Of a stretch of 64,000 bases of DNA, positions 7,004-14,007 are shown piece after piece. A program made the position numbers and the translations under genes. The number at the start of each line of letters is the position of its first letter. Positions within the stretch are counted from its first letter, which is position 1. The notes below the pieces were generated by a model. The model saw only the letters and a program-made list of their open reading frames with translations. It was not told the DNA's origin and searched no databases. The stretch lies in assembly GCF_030816195.1 (NCBI RefSeq), contig NZ_JAUSXS010000001.1:2937501-3001500 (forward strand), written 5' to 3'. Source of the stretch: Pseudomonas sp. W4I3 (GTDB lineage: Bacteria; Pseudomonadota; Gammaproteobacteria; Pseudomonadales; Pseudomonadaceae).

Positions 7004-8032
7004 TCAGGCCTCGGGGACGCCTTTTTCCCAGGCTGACCAGTTGTTCAGAATCGCCTGTACCAGCGGATTTCCCGCACGGTACAAGTTCTCCAGCGCCGGT
7101 ACGAAGCCGCCCTGATCAGCGTACTTGAGCAGGTTGTCCACTTCGCTGTAGCCCGGATACGGGCGGTCGAAGTCCGAGCCCGCACGCACCACGGCCAGGC
7201 GCTGGATATCCACCAGGCCCTCGCGGCTGGCGCGCAGCAGCGCTTCATAGGTTGAGTTGTCTTCCTGCTGGGTCGTGCAGTATTCGCCTTTGTTGTCAGT
7301 GAGCAGCTTGGTCCACACTTCGGCGCGCTCGCTCAGGCGCGTACCGGAGAACCAGGTGTTGCCCGCCAGGGTGTCGCAGCGGGTGACTTGCGGCGGCTGG
7401 TTGGCTGGTGCGGCGGGGTAGTGCTTGCGCCAGGCGGCGGATTCCTTGCTTTCTGTCAGCTCCACCTTGTGCGACAGGGCAAACGCCTTGGCTTGCAGCT
7501 TGGGGTTGAGCTCGAACACTTCGGTCTTGTAGTCCAGCGGCGGTTTTTCGTTGGGCCCCTTGGTGTTGATGCCGATATAACCCGTCGGCCAATCCTTGGG
7601 CGCGTCGCGTGAATCCAACTCCCACTGTGTGCCGAATTCCACCAGGTAATGCGCCCAGGCTGCAGTGCCGATGGTGCCGTGTTTGGGGCTGATACCGGCA
7701 ATTCCGGCGATCAGGAAATAGCTCTGGCGCAAGTCGAACTTGGGCGACAGGGCCAACGCCAGGGTCGATGCGGCGGCGTTGGTCTGGCCCATGCCGGTCA
7801 CCAGCAGGCATACGTCCTGGGTGTTGCAGCGAATCGCCGGGTATTCGGCGGACAGGCCCGGCACGCGCACTTGCTGGGTGAGTTGCAGGCGATCGATCCA
7901 GGTTTGCGCCTCGGGGGCGAACATGGTGATCAGCATCACCTTGGGTTTGATCGGCGCGGCGTCGTCTGCCAGCACCACATGGGGCAGCAGGGCCAGGCCA
8001 ATGGCCATTGAAAGACGGGTAAGGGTATTCAT
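7004..8032 (-). CDS. Purine nucleoside permease (NUP)-family protein with signal peptide
   Basis: A 342-residue protein starting MNTLTRLSMAIGLALLPHVV, with a typical Sec signal cleaved after V-L-A (about residue 22). The mature part has K-V-M-L-I-T-M-F-A-P-E-A, T-G-M-G-Q-T-N-A-A and F-L-I-A-G-I-A-G-I-S-P-K-H-G-T, which is the NUP family (PF06516), related in fold to purine nucleoside phosphorylases. The name comes from a yeast permease. This bacterial form shows no run of membrane helices after the signal, so a periplasmic nucleoside-binding or -cleaving role is as likely as transport. It lies 14 bases downstream of a Tsx-like nucleoside channel gene, so both belong to nucleoside uptake. Confidence 0.85.
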   Translation of the reverse strand: MNTLTRLSMAIGLALLPHVVLADDAAPIKPKVMLITMFAPEAQTWIDRLQLTQQVRVPGLSAEYPAIRCNTQDVCLLVTGMGQTNAAASTLALALSPKFDLRQSYFLIAGIAGISPKHGTIGTAAWAHYLVEFGTQWELDSRDAPKDWPTGYIGINTKGPNEKPPLDYKTEVFELNPKLQAKAFALSHKVELTESKESAAWRKHYPAAPANQPPQVTRCDTLAGNTWFSGTRLSERAEVWTKLLTDNKGEYCTTQQEDNSTYEALLRASREGLVDIQRLAVVRAGSDFDRPYPGYSEVDNLLKYADQGGFVPALENLYRAGNPLVQAILNNWSAWEKGVPEA

Positions 8033-8046
8033 CTGCAGCTCCTTGA

Positions 8047-8997
8047 TCAGAATTGGTAGCCCACGCCGGCGTAGTAACCCCAGCCGTCGGAGCGGGCGCG
8101 GAAGTTGCCTTCGCCGAAATTCAACTCGCTGCCATCTTCCCAGTTGCCGCCGTTGTGGAAGTAACGGCCGACCAGGGTGAAACGCAGGTGGGTGAACGAG
8201 TACAGCAACACGTTGGTTGCCACCAGGGAATTGGCGGTGCGCGCCGGGTTGTCCTTGTGCAGGTCCGAGCCGAAATCATAGTTGGTGAAGCCGATGTAGG
8301 TCAGCGAGGCACCGTTGTCGAACTTGCCGATGGGCACGATGTATTTCATCTGCGCGCGGTAGCCGTCCCACGAATACTCGTTACTGGCGCCGTAGTTTTC
8401 CCACTGGTAGCGCCCGTAGAAGTTGGCCGACAGGTTGACCCGCGAGTGGGTGTCGATATCGGTGCCAAGGCCGCTGTAAAGGGTGTTGGCGCGGTTCGCC
8501 TTGTTGCTGCCGTGGTCGTAGATCCAGTCGAACGCCACATACCATTCCTTGAACGGTCCGATCGCCAGGCTGCGGCCGGCGAGGTAGTCGATGGAAATAC
8601 GTGGCTCATGCTCCATGAACACCGGCGAGCCATGGTCCCACGCGCCTTTATCATTGCTGTTACCGATGCCGAGGATCTTTGGCACATCAATGTAGCCGTA
8701 CAGCTCGAACGGGCCCTTTCGACCGAAATACTCATATTCCAGGTACACGTCATCCTGCGGCTTGGGGCCGAAGCTGATGTCCTTGCTGCCGATCAGCGTC
8801 AGGTCCTGGTTGAACCACTCCGACAGGTAAGCGCCTTTTTTTGCCGGCGGGCTCGCCTCGGGGCTGAGGGTTTCGCCCTGTGCTGAGTCATCGGCGGGTT
8901 TGTCCTGCGCCAAAATGGGTGCACTGAGTACTCCCGTAACGGCGGCCAGTAGCAAGGAAACACCAAAGCAAGCACGAGGCGTTGAGGTGGGGTGCAT
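8047..8997 (-). CDS. Tsx-like nucleoside-specific outer-membrane channel
   Basis: A 316-residue protein with an N-terminal signal (M-H-P-T-S-T-P-R-A-C-F-G-V-S-L-L-L-A, cleavage near I-L-A-Q). The body alternates aromatic and polar residues as in a beta barrel and ends in F (G-V-G-Y-Q-F), the outer-membrane sorting signal. Motifs such as D-V-Y-L-E-Y-E-Y-F-G-R-K-G-P-F-E-L-Y-G-Y and P-R-I-S-I-D-Y-L-A-G-R match the Tsx/OmpK channel family (PF03502). It should pass nucleosides through the outer membrane and is the first gene of a two-gene operon with the NUP-type protein. A LacI-type palindrome lies about 74 bases before its start. Confidence 0.88.
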   Translation of the reverse strand: MHPTSTPRACFGVSLLLAAVTGVLSAPILAQDKPADDSAQGETLSPEASPPAKKGAYLSEWFNQDLTLIGSKDISFGPKPQDDVYLEYEYFGRKGPFELYGYIDVPKILGIGNSNDKGAWDHGSPVFMEHEPRISIDYLAGRSLAIGPFKEWYVAFDWIYDHGSNKANRANTLYSGLGTDIDTHSRVNLSANFYGRYQWENYGASNEYSWDGYRAQMKYIVPIGKFDNGASLTYIGFTNYDFGSDLHKDNPARTANSLVATNVLLYSFTHLRFTLVGRYFHNGGNWEDGSELNFGEGNFRARSDGWGYYAGVGYQF

Positions 8998-9070
8998 TGA
9001 AAATCCCTATTCGTACGCGGTTGAACCCGATTTCTGCGGGTGGAGTGAACCTGGCTGCCAAGTTCGTTCC

Positions 9071-9082
9071 GCAAACGTTTGC
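9071..9082. promoter_or_regulatory. LacI-family type operator upstream of the nucleoside-uptake operon
   Basis: The sequence GCAAACGTTTGC is a perfect 12-base palindrome centred on CG, the classic LacI/PurR-family operator shape (the E. coli PurR site core is GCAAACG-TTT). It lies in the 154-base gap between the Tsx-like gene start (8997, leftward) and the 3' end of the AraC-family gene, so it most likely controls tsx and the NUP gene. No LacI-family regulator is in the window. Confidence 0.55.
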
Positions 9083-9151
9083 ACAGGCTGTACCAACTTT
9101 GCTCAATCGTCTGAAAGGCCTGCAAAAAAGCCTGATTAGTCGTCCTTTTGG

Positions 9152-10075
9152 TCAGAAATGGCTGGGTGTCATTTTGTCGAGCAGATTGCTGGTCTCGCGC
9201 CGGTACTCGCTCGGCGTCTGGTTCATCTCGATGCGAAAGTGGCGATTGAAGTTGGACAGGTTGGCGTAGCCGACTTCGAAGCAGATATCCGCCACCGACC
9301 TATCGCTTTGCAGCAACAGCCGGCAGGCACGCTGCACGCGGAATTTGCGCATCAGCTCGATAAAACCATGGCCGGTATTGCGTTTGAAGAAGCGCGAGAA
9401 ACCCGGTTCGCTCATGTCCAGTTGCCGGGCGATGTCCGACAGACGCACGTCGCCGTTCAGTTCACGCATCAGGTAGTCGAAGGCCTTGTTGATACGTTCG
9501 GCGCTGCGCGGGTCCAGGGTCGGCGCGTAGCGCGGGCTGGCCAGCACCTTGAGCTGTCGGGGCGGGGCGTTCTTGAGGGTGTCGAGCAGTTGCAGAAACA
9601 GGATCAGGCGTTGCAGGCCCTGGGCACTGCCAATGGCTTGCATCAAGTGCGCCGCTCGAATGGCGGTTTCGCCGGTGAACTCAAGGCCGCGTCGTGCCTG
9701 TTCAAACAGCGGCTGCAGGTCGCCGAGTTCCGGCAGGGATTCGCGCAGGGCGAGGAGGGCGGCGCCGTCAAATTGCAGCACCACGTCGCGACCGCTCAGG
9801 CACTCGCCGGGCGCCAGGTCGCCAATCCAGTCGTGGGGCAGGTCGGGGCCGATCAAGGCAACATGCCCGGCACTGAACGCACCGATGTAGTCGCCCGCCA
9901 CCAGCTTGCCGCTGCCGTGGCGAATCAGGTGGATTTCAAACTCAGGGTGATGGTTCCAGCGCGCAAACTCCACCGGGTAGTCGTGTTCGAACCAGCGAAA
10001 GCAGTGCTCCGGTTCGGGCAGGATCACTTCACGTTCGGCCGGGCGATGCTCGAACAGGGTGGCGCGGATGGGCAT
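9152..10075 (-). CDS. AraC-family transcriptional regulator
   Basis: A 307-residue protein starting MPIRATLFEHRPAEREVILP. Residues about 20-100 form a cupin-like sensor (H-H-P-E-F-E-I-H-L-I-R-H-G-S-G, then G-H-V-A-L-I-G-P-D-L-P-H-D-W). The last 100 residues hold the double AraC helix-turn-helix: V-R-L-S-D-I-A-R-Q-L-D-M-S-E-P-G-F-S-R-F-F-K and S-V-A-D-I-C-F-E-V-G-Y-A-N-L-S-N-F-N-R-H-F. It is divergent from a polyol-binding-protein gene of the mannitol/sorbitol type, and in P. fluorescens an AraC-type activator (MtlR) controls such genes, so it probably senses a polyol. Direct identity with MtlR is not established. Confidence 0.88.
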   Translation of the reverse strand: MPIRATLFEHRPAEREVILPEPEHCFRWFEHDYPVEFARWNHHPEFEIHLIRHGSGKLVAGDYIGAFSAGHVALIGPDLPHDWIGDLAPGECLSGRDVVLQFDGAALLALRESLPELGDLQPLFEQARRGLEFTGETAIRAAHLMQAIGSAQGLQRLILFLQLLDTLKNAPPRQLKVLASPRYAPTLDPRSAERINKAFDYLMRELNGDVRLSDIARQLDMSEPGFSRFFKRNTGHGFIELMRKFRVQRACRLLLQSDRSVADICFEVGYANLSNFNRHFRIEMNQTPSEYRRETSNLLDKMTPSHF

Positions 10076-10157
10076 GCTGCTGCCTCTTGTACGTTAGATA
10101 AGCGCCAAAATACCCGCCTCGGCACGTGCGGCGCTACCCCTGGCAACGCCCGACGCT

Positions 10158-10197
10158 GATACTTTTTTGCGCCTGGCGCAGCGGTTAAAAAAGTATC
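10158..10197. promoter_or_regulatory. Perfect 11-base inverted repeat between araC-type gene and polyol-binding-protein gene
   Basis: GATACTTTTTT at 10158-10168 is mirrored exactly by AAAAAAGTATC at 10187-10197, with an 18-base GC-rich centre. It sits about midway in the divergent 209-base promoter region. The spacing (29 bases centre to centre, close to three helical turns) fits two half-sites for one dimeric regulator on the same DNA face. A hairpin terminator seems less likely because both flanking genes point away. Confidence 0.5.
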
Positions 10198-10284
10198 GGT
10201 CGAGCATCCGTCAGGGGTTTGTGAGACGCCGGCCCAAGCTGCTGTAATCGGCGCTCAACAACAAGAAAAACGGTGGAAACCGCC

Positions 10285-11607
10285 ATGCTCTCAATCCGCA
10301 AAGCCGCACTTGCCCCTGCGCTGCTGCTGTCCGGCCTCGCCGTGACACTGCCCAGCCAGGCCGCTGACACCGTGACCATCGCCACGGTCAACAACAGCGA
10401 CATGATCCGCATGCAGCGCCTGTCCAAGGTGTTCGAAGCGCAGCATCCGGACATCCGTCTCAACTGGGTGGTGCTAGAAGAAAACGTGTTGCGCCAGCGC
10501 CTCACCACCGATATCGCCACCCAGGGTGGGCAGTTCGACGTGCTGACCATCGGCACCTACGAAACCCCGCTGTGGGGCGCCAAGCACTGGCTGGAGCCGC
10601 TGACCGAACTGCCGGCCGACTACGATGCCGAGGATATCTTCCCCTCGGTGCGCCAGGGCCTGTCGGTCAACGGCACGCTCTACGCCTTGCCGTTCTATGG
10701 TGAAAGCACCGTGACCTATTACCGTACCGACCTGTTCAAGCAAGCCGGCCTGAGCATGCCCGCGCAGCCTACCTGGACCCAGCTCGGCGAGTTCGCGGCC
10801 AAGCTGACGGTCAAGGACAAGGACCAATATGGCCTGTGCCTGCGCGGCAAGGCCGGTTGGGGCGAAAATATTGCGTTGCTGAGCACCATGGCCAATGCCT
10901 TCGGCGCGCGCTGGTTCGATGAGCAGTGGAAGCCCGAACTGACCAGCCCTGAGTGGACGGCCGCGGCCAATTTCTACGTCAACAGCCTCAAGCAATACGG
11001 TCCGCCGGGCGTGTCCAGCAACGGCTTCAACGAAACCCTGGCACTGTTCAACAGCGGCAAGTGTGCGATCTGGGTCGATGCCAGCGTCGCCGGCTCCTTC
11101 ACCACCGACACCAGCCAGAGCAAAGTCGCTGACCGCGTGGGCTTCGCCGCCGCTCCTACCGAAGTCACCGACAAGGGCTCTTCCTGGCTCTACGCCTGGT
11201 CGCTGGCCATCCCGGCCACCTCCAGGCACAAGGACGCGGCCAAAGCCTTTATCAGCTGGGCGACATCCAAGGACTACATCCAACTGGTCGCGGATAAAGA
11301 GGGCATCACCAACGTACCGCCTGGCACGCGGCAATCGACCTACAGCGAGGCGTACCTGAACGCGGCGCCGTTTGCTCAAGTCACCCTGCAGATGATGAAG
11401 CACGCCGACCCGGCGCATCCCTCGGCCAAACCGGTGCCGTACGTGGGCATTCAGTACGTGACGATTCCCGAGTTCCAGGCCATCGGCACTTCGGTCGGCA
11501 AGCTGTTTTCGGCGGCGCTCACTGGCGGCATGTCGGTGGACCAGGCGTTGCAGCAGGCGCAGTCCACCACTGAGCGCGAGATGAAGCGTGCCGGTTATCC
11601 CAAGTAA
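10285..11607 (+). CDS. mtlE: Periplasmic polyol (mannitol/sorbitol)-binding protein of an ABC importer, MtlE/SmoE type
   Basis: A 440-residue protein with a Sec signal (MLSIRKAALAPALLLSGLAV, cleavage before A-D-T-V-T-I-A). The mature sequence is strongly MtlE-like: A-T-V-N-N-S-D-M-I-R-M-Q-R-L-S-K, then L-N-W-V-V-L-E-E-N-V-L-R-Q-R-L-T-T-D-I, and F-N-S-G-K-C-A-I-W-V-D-A-S-V-A-G-S-F. I prefer the ATG at 10285 to the GTG at 10273 because it places the signal peptide at the N-terminus. In pseudomonads this gene normally heads mtlEFGK, with two permeases and an ATPase. Here it is followed directly by a dehydrogenase gene, so its transport partners must lie elsewhere, have been lost, or be shared with another operon. 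Confidence 0.85.
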   Translation: MLSIRKAALAPALLLSGLAVTLPSQAADTVTIATVNNSDMIRMQRLSKVFEAQHPDIRLNWVVLEENVLRQRLTTDIATQGGQFDVLTIGTYETPLWGAKHWLEPLTELPADYDAEDIFPSVRQGLSVNGTLYALPFYGESTVTYYRTDLFKQAGLSMPAQPTWTQLGEFAAKLTVKDKDQYGLCLRGKAGWGENIALLSTMANAFGARWFDEQWKPELTSPEWTAAANFYVNSLKQYGPPGVSSNGFNETLALFNSGKCAIWVDASVAGSFTTDTSQSKVADRVGFAAAPTEVTDKGSSWLYAWSLAIPATSRHKDAAKAFISWATSKDYIQLVADKEGITNVPPGTRQSTYSEAYLNAAPFAQVTLQMMKHADPAHPSAKPVPYVGIQYVTIPEFQAIGTSVGKLFSAALTGGMSVDQALQQAQSTTEREMKRAGYPK

Positions 11608-11624
11608 TGCCACAGGACACCTCA

Positions 11625-12398
11625 ATGAAACGACTTGAAGGAAAGAGCGCGCTGATCACCGGATCGGCGCGCGGCATCGGCCGCGCGTTTGCCCAGGCCT
11701 ATATCCGGGAAGGCGCCACCGTCGCCATCGCCGATATCAACCTGCAGCGCGCCGAGCAGACGGCCGCCGAATTGGGCCCTCAAGCCTATGCGGTGGCGAT
11801 GGATGTTACCGATCAGGCCTCGATTGACGCGGCAATGGCCGCCGTGGTCGCCCATGCCGGCAAGCTCGATATCCTGGTCAATAACGCGGCATTGTTCGAC
11901 TTGGCGCCCATCGTCGACATCACCCGCGACAGCTATGAACGGCTATTTTCGATCAACGTCGCCGGTACGCTGTTTACCTTGCAGGCCGCCGCGCGGCAGA
12001 TGATTGAGCAGGGCCATGGCGGCAAGATCATCAACATGGCCAGCCAGGCCGGACGACGCGGCGAGGCGCTGGTGGCGGTGTATTGCGCGACCAAGGCGGC
12101 GGTGATCAGCCTGACGCAATCGGCGGGGCTGAATCTGATCAAGCAGGGCATCAACGTCAATGCCATCGCTCCGGGTGTGGTGGACGGTGAACACTGGGAT
12201 GGGGTGGATGCGCTGTTTGCCAGGCACGAAGGCCTGGCGCCGGGGGAGAAGAAGAAGCGGGTAGGGGATGACGTGCCTTATGGGCGGATGGGCACGGCGC
12301 AGGACCTGACCGGCATGGCGATCTTCCTGGCTTCGAAAGAGGCGGATTATGTGGTTGCACAGACCTATAACGTCGATGGCGGCAACTGGATGAGCTAG
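11625..12398 (+). CDS. Short-chain dehydrogenase, probably sorbitol (L-iditol) 2-dehydrogenase
   Basis: A 257-residue SDR enzyme. I chose the ATG at 11625 (MKRLEGKSALITGSARGIGR) because an AGGA lies 9 bases upstream; an ATG at 11607 overlapping the preceding stop is also in frame. It has the Rossmann motif T-G-S-A-R-G-I-G, the N-N-A-A-L motif, and the catalytic Ser (N-M-A-S-Q-A-G), Tyr (V-Y-C-A-T-K) and Lys. The end N-V-D-G-G-N-W-M-S is typical of the SmoS-like sorbitol dehydrogenases, which oxidise sorbitol or galactitol with NAD+. Its position right behind a polyol-binding protein supports this role. Exact substrate is inferred. Confidence 0.8.
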   Translation: MKRLEGKSALITGSARGIGRAFAQAYIREGATVAIADINLQRAEQTAAELGPQAYAVAMDVTDQASIDAAMAAVVAHAGKLDILVNNAALFDLAPIVDITRDSYERLFSINVAGTLFTLQAAARQMIEQGHGGKIINMASQAGRRGEALVAVYCATKAAVISLTQSAGLNLIKQGINVNAIAPGVVDGEHWDGVDALFARHEGLAPGEKKKRVGDDVPYGRMGTAQDLTGMAIFLASKEADYVVAQTYNVDGGNWMS

Positions 12399-12449
12399 CG
12401 ACAGTCGGTGAGCTTGCTCCCATGGCGAGCTGACAGGCGAAGTGGGCTG

Positions 12450-12470
12450 TCAGGCCGCCATCGGGGGCAT
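12450..12470. repeat. Degenerate REP half-site
   Basis: The stretch reading GTCAGGCCGCCATCGGGGGC matches one arm of the REP element but lacks the complementary CCCC arm, so the hairpin is broken. It lies between two convergent genes (dehydrogenase and nrtR). Confidence 0.5.
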
Positions 12471-12511
12471 CAGGTGGATAGGCGTCGGCTTCCTTGGATC
12501 ACGATGCCCGG

Positions 12512-13204
12512 TCACTCGGCAAAACTGCGGTCGAAGAAGTAAATTTCTCCTGGCTGCAACAGCTCCAGCGTCGCCTGTGGTCTGCCGCCTTCACCCTGCT
12601 TCTTGCGCCCTGTCTCACGCAAGTAGCCCGCCTCGGTCAGCTTCAACAATCGCTGGCGAATACTGGTCTTGAGCACCGGCCGCGCCAGCACTAGGGAAAA
12701 AATGGTGGTCGCTTGCGGCGCACTGAATTCCTTGCCCAGGAACATCAACGGCAAGCTGCTGTACAGCGACTTGGACAGCAGCCGTTCCTGCACTGCCGCG
12801 ACGATCAGGTTGTGATCGAAGGGCAACTTGATACTGCCGTCCGCCACTGCGTTCAGCGAAAACCAGGCCTGATGCTCAGCCAGTGTCACCTCATCCGCCA
12901 CAATTGCCAGGTAGTGAGTGGACGACGACCAGCAGCGTGGGTCACGAAACGCATCCCCCACCGTGCCAACCTGCTCGCTCCAGGCCAGGTCCAGGCCGAC
13001 TTTGTCACTGGTGCGCAGCCGTTCCACGGCATCCTTGAGGCTCAAGTCCGGTACATCCCCGTTCACCACCACGCCCGGCAGCGCCCAATGCCCGGCGAAG
13101 GGCTCGGCCTCGCGTTTGTTCAGCAACAGTTTGAGTTCGCCCGAGGCGCGGCAGTAAAACAGCACGCACAGGTCGACGGTGTGGAGGTAGGCACTGAGTG
13201 GCAT
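12512..13204 (-). CDS. nrtR: NrtR-type Nudix-related transcriptional regulator of NAD metabolism
   Basis: A 230-residue protein starting at the ATG 13204-13202 (MPLSAYLHTVDLCVLFYCRA). The N-terminal 140 residues are a Nudix fold (L-L-L-N-K-R-E-A-E-P-F-A-G-H-W-A-L-P-G-V-V-V-N-G). The catalytic R-E-x-x-E-E helix is absent (it reads D-A-V-E-R-L-R-T-S-D-K), which is typical of regulators that sense an NAD-derived ligand rather than hydrolyse it. The last 80 residues form a winged helix (I-R-Q-R-L-L-K-L-T-E-A-G-Y-L-R-E-T-G-R-K). It is divergent from pncA-pncB-nadE, the classic NrtR target set, and the promoter between carries palindromic sites. Confidence 0.85.
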   Translation of the reverse strand: MPLSAYLHTVDLCVLFYCRASGELKLLLNKREAEPFAGHWALPGVVVNGDVPDLSLKDAVERLRTSDKVGLDLAWSEQVGTVGDAFRDPRCWSSSTHYLAIVADEVTLAEHQAWFSLNAVADGSIKLPFDHNLIVAAVQERLLSKSLYSSLPLMFLGKEFSAPQATTIFSLVLARPVLKTSIRQRLLKLTEAGYLRETGRKKQGEGGRPQATLELLQPGEIYFFDRSFAE

Positions 13205-13254
13205 GTGAAGTCCTTCTGAACGGCTATCGGCACAGTCTAGCGAAACGAGCGGCG

Positions 13255-13324
13255 ATGTCATGTACTTTCCTGAGCACAAGCTTTTAAAAGTCTGTTGCAA
13301 TAAAAGTACATGACATGTACTTTT
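13255..13324. promoter_or_regulatory. Candidate NrtR operators in the nrtR/pncA divergent promoter
   Basis: AAAAGTACATG (13302-13312), one central A, then CATGTACTTTT (13314-13324) is a perfect 11+11 palindrome just 25 bases before pncA. A second copy of one arm with partial symmetry, ATGTCATGTACTTT, lies at 13255-13268 on the nrtR side. Both flank the promoter region, so one regulator could repress both genes. I assign them to NrtR by position only. Confidence 0.65.
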
Positions 13325-13348
13325 GTTTCAGGCCACCGGAGAATCACT

Positions 13349-13996
13349 ATGACCCTCACGAAAACTGCCATCGCTTCCTTCGATGTCGATGCCCAGAAAA
13401 GTTTCACGCCGCTGTGCCCCGACGAGTTGCCCGTAGCCGGCGGTGATCTGATCGGTGCCGAGCTCAACTACATGGCCAGCCTTGCCGGGCATCGCATCGG
13501 CAGCAAGGACGCCCACGCCCCGCACGCGCCCTGGGTGGTCGCGCAGCACAGCCAGATGCTGCAACCCACCGGCCTGGCCCACGCCGATGTCACTTGGGTC
13601 AGCCACTGCGTACCCGGCACCGAGGGCTTCGCCTTGCTGGATGAGCTGCCCACCCCGTACGACTACGACTACTTCATCTGGAAGGGTGTCGAACCCGACC
13701 TTCACCCCTACGGTGCCTGCTACCACGACCTGCACGACAAGTTGTCGACGGGCGTCATCGAATACCTCAAGGCCCACGGTATCGTTCGCGTCATCGTCGG
13801 TGGCCTGGCCCTGGACTACTGCGTCAAGACCACCGCCTTGCAACTGCTCAACGCTGGGTTGCAGGTGGTGCTGCACCTGCCGGCGTGTCGAGCGATCACC
13901 GAGGAGGGCGCTGTTCAGGCCGTCAATGAGTTGCTCAAGGCCGGCGCTGTCATCAGCAGTACCCGCGAAGAACTGGCCGTGATGGCCCTGCGTTAA
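13349..13996 (+). CDS. pncA: Nicotinamidase
   Basis: A 215-residue isochorismatase-like hydrolase, starting at the ATG 13349 with GGAG 9 bases upstream; the frame upstream of it overlaps the operator palindrome. The catalytic triad is visible: Asp in A-S-F-D-V-D-A-Q, Lys in I-W-K-G-V-E-P-D, Cys in L-A-L-D-Y-C-V-K-T-T. The metal-binding set D-A-H-A-P-H is also present. It converts nicotinamide to nicotinate in the cytoplasm, the first step of the deamidating NAD salvage route. It is followed 11 bases later by pncB and then nadE, which complete the pathway, so the three form one operon, probably repressed by NrtR. Confidence 0.92.
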   Translation: MTLTKTAIASFDVDAQKSFTPLCPDELPVAGGDLIGAELNYMASLAGHRIGSKDAHAPHAPWVVAQHSQMLQPTGLAHADVTWVSHCVPGTEGFALLDELPTPYDYDYFIWKGVEPDLHPYGACYHDLHDKLSTGVIEYLKAHGIVRVIVGGLALDYCVKTTALQLLNAGLQVVLHLPACRAITEEGAVQAVNELLKAGAVISSTREELAVMALR

Positions 13997-14007
13997 GGAG
14001 ATGCCCC

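Noticed and set aside
6584..7128. Several small frames in the structured repeat (94 and 122 codons)
   Set aside because: They run through perfect palindromes and REP sequence, which gives repeats of basic residues; such frames are typical spurious calls in this repeat family.
8053..8886. Plus-strand frame of 277 codons across the Tsx-like gene
   Set aside because: Val/Ala-rich shadow antisense to a beta-barrel gene with a clear signal peptide and terminal Phe.
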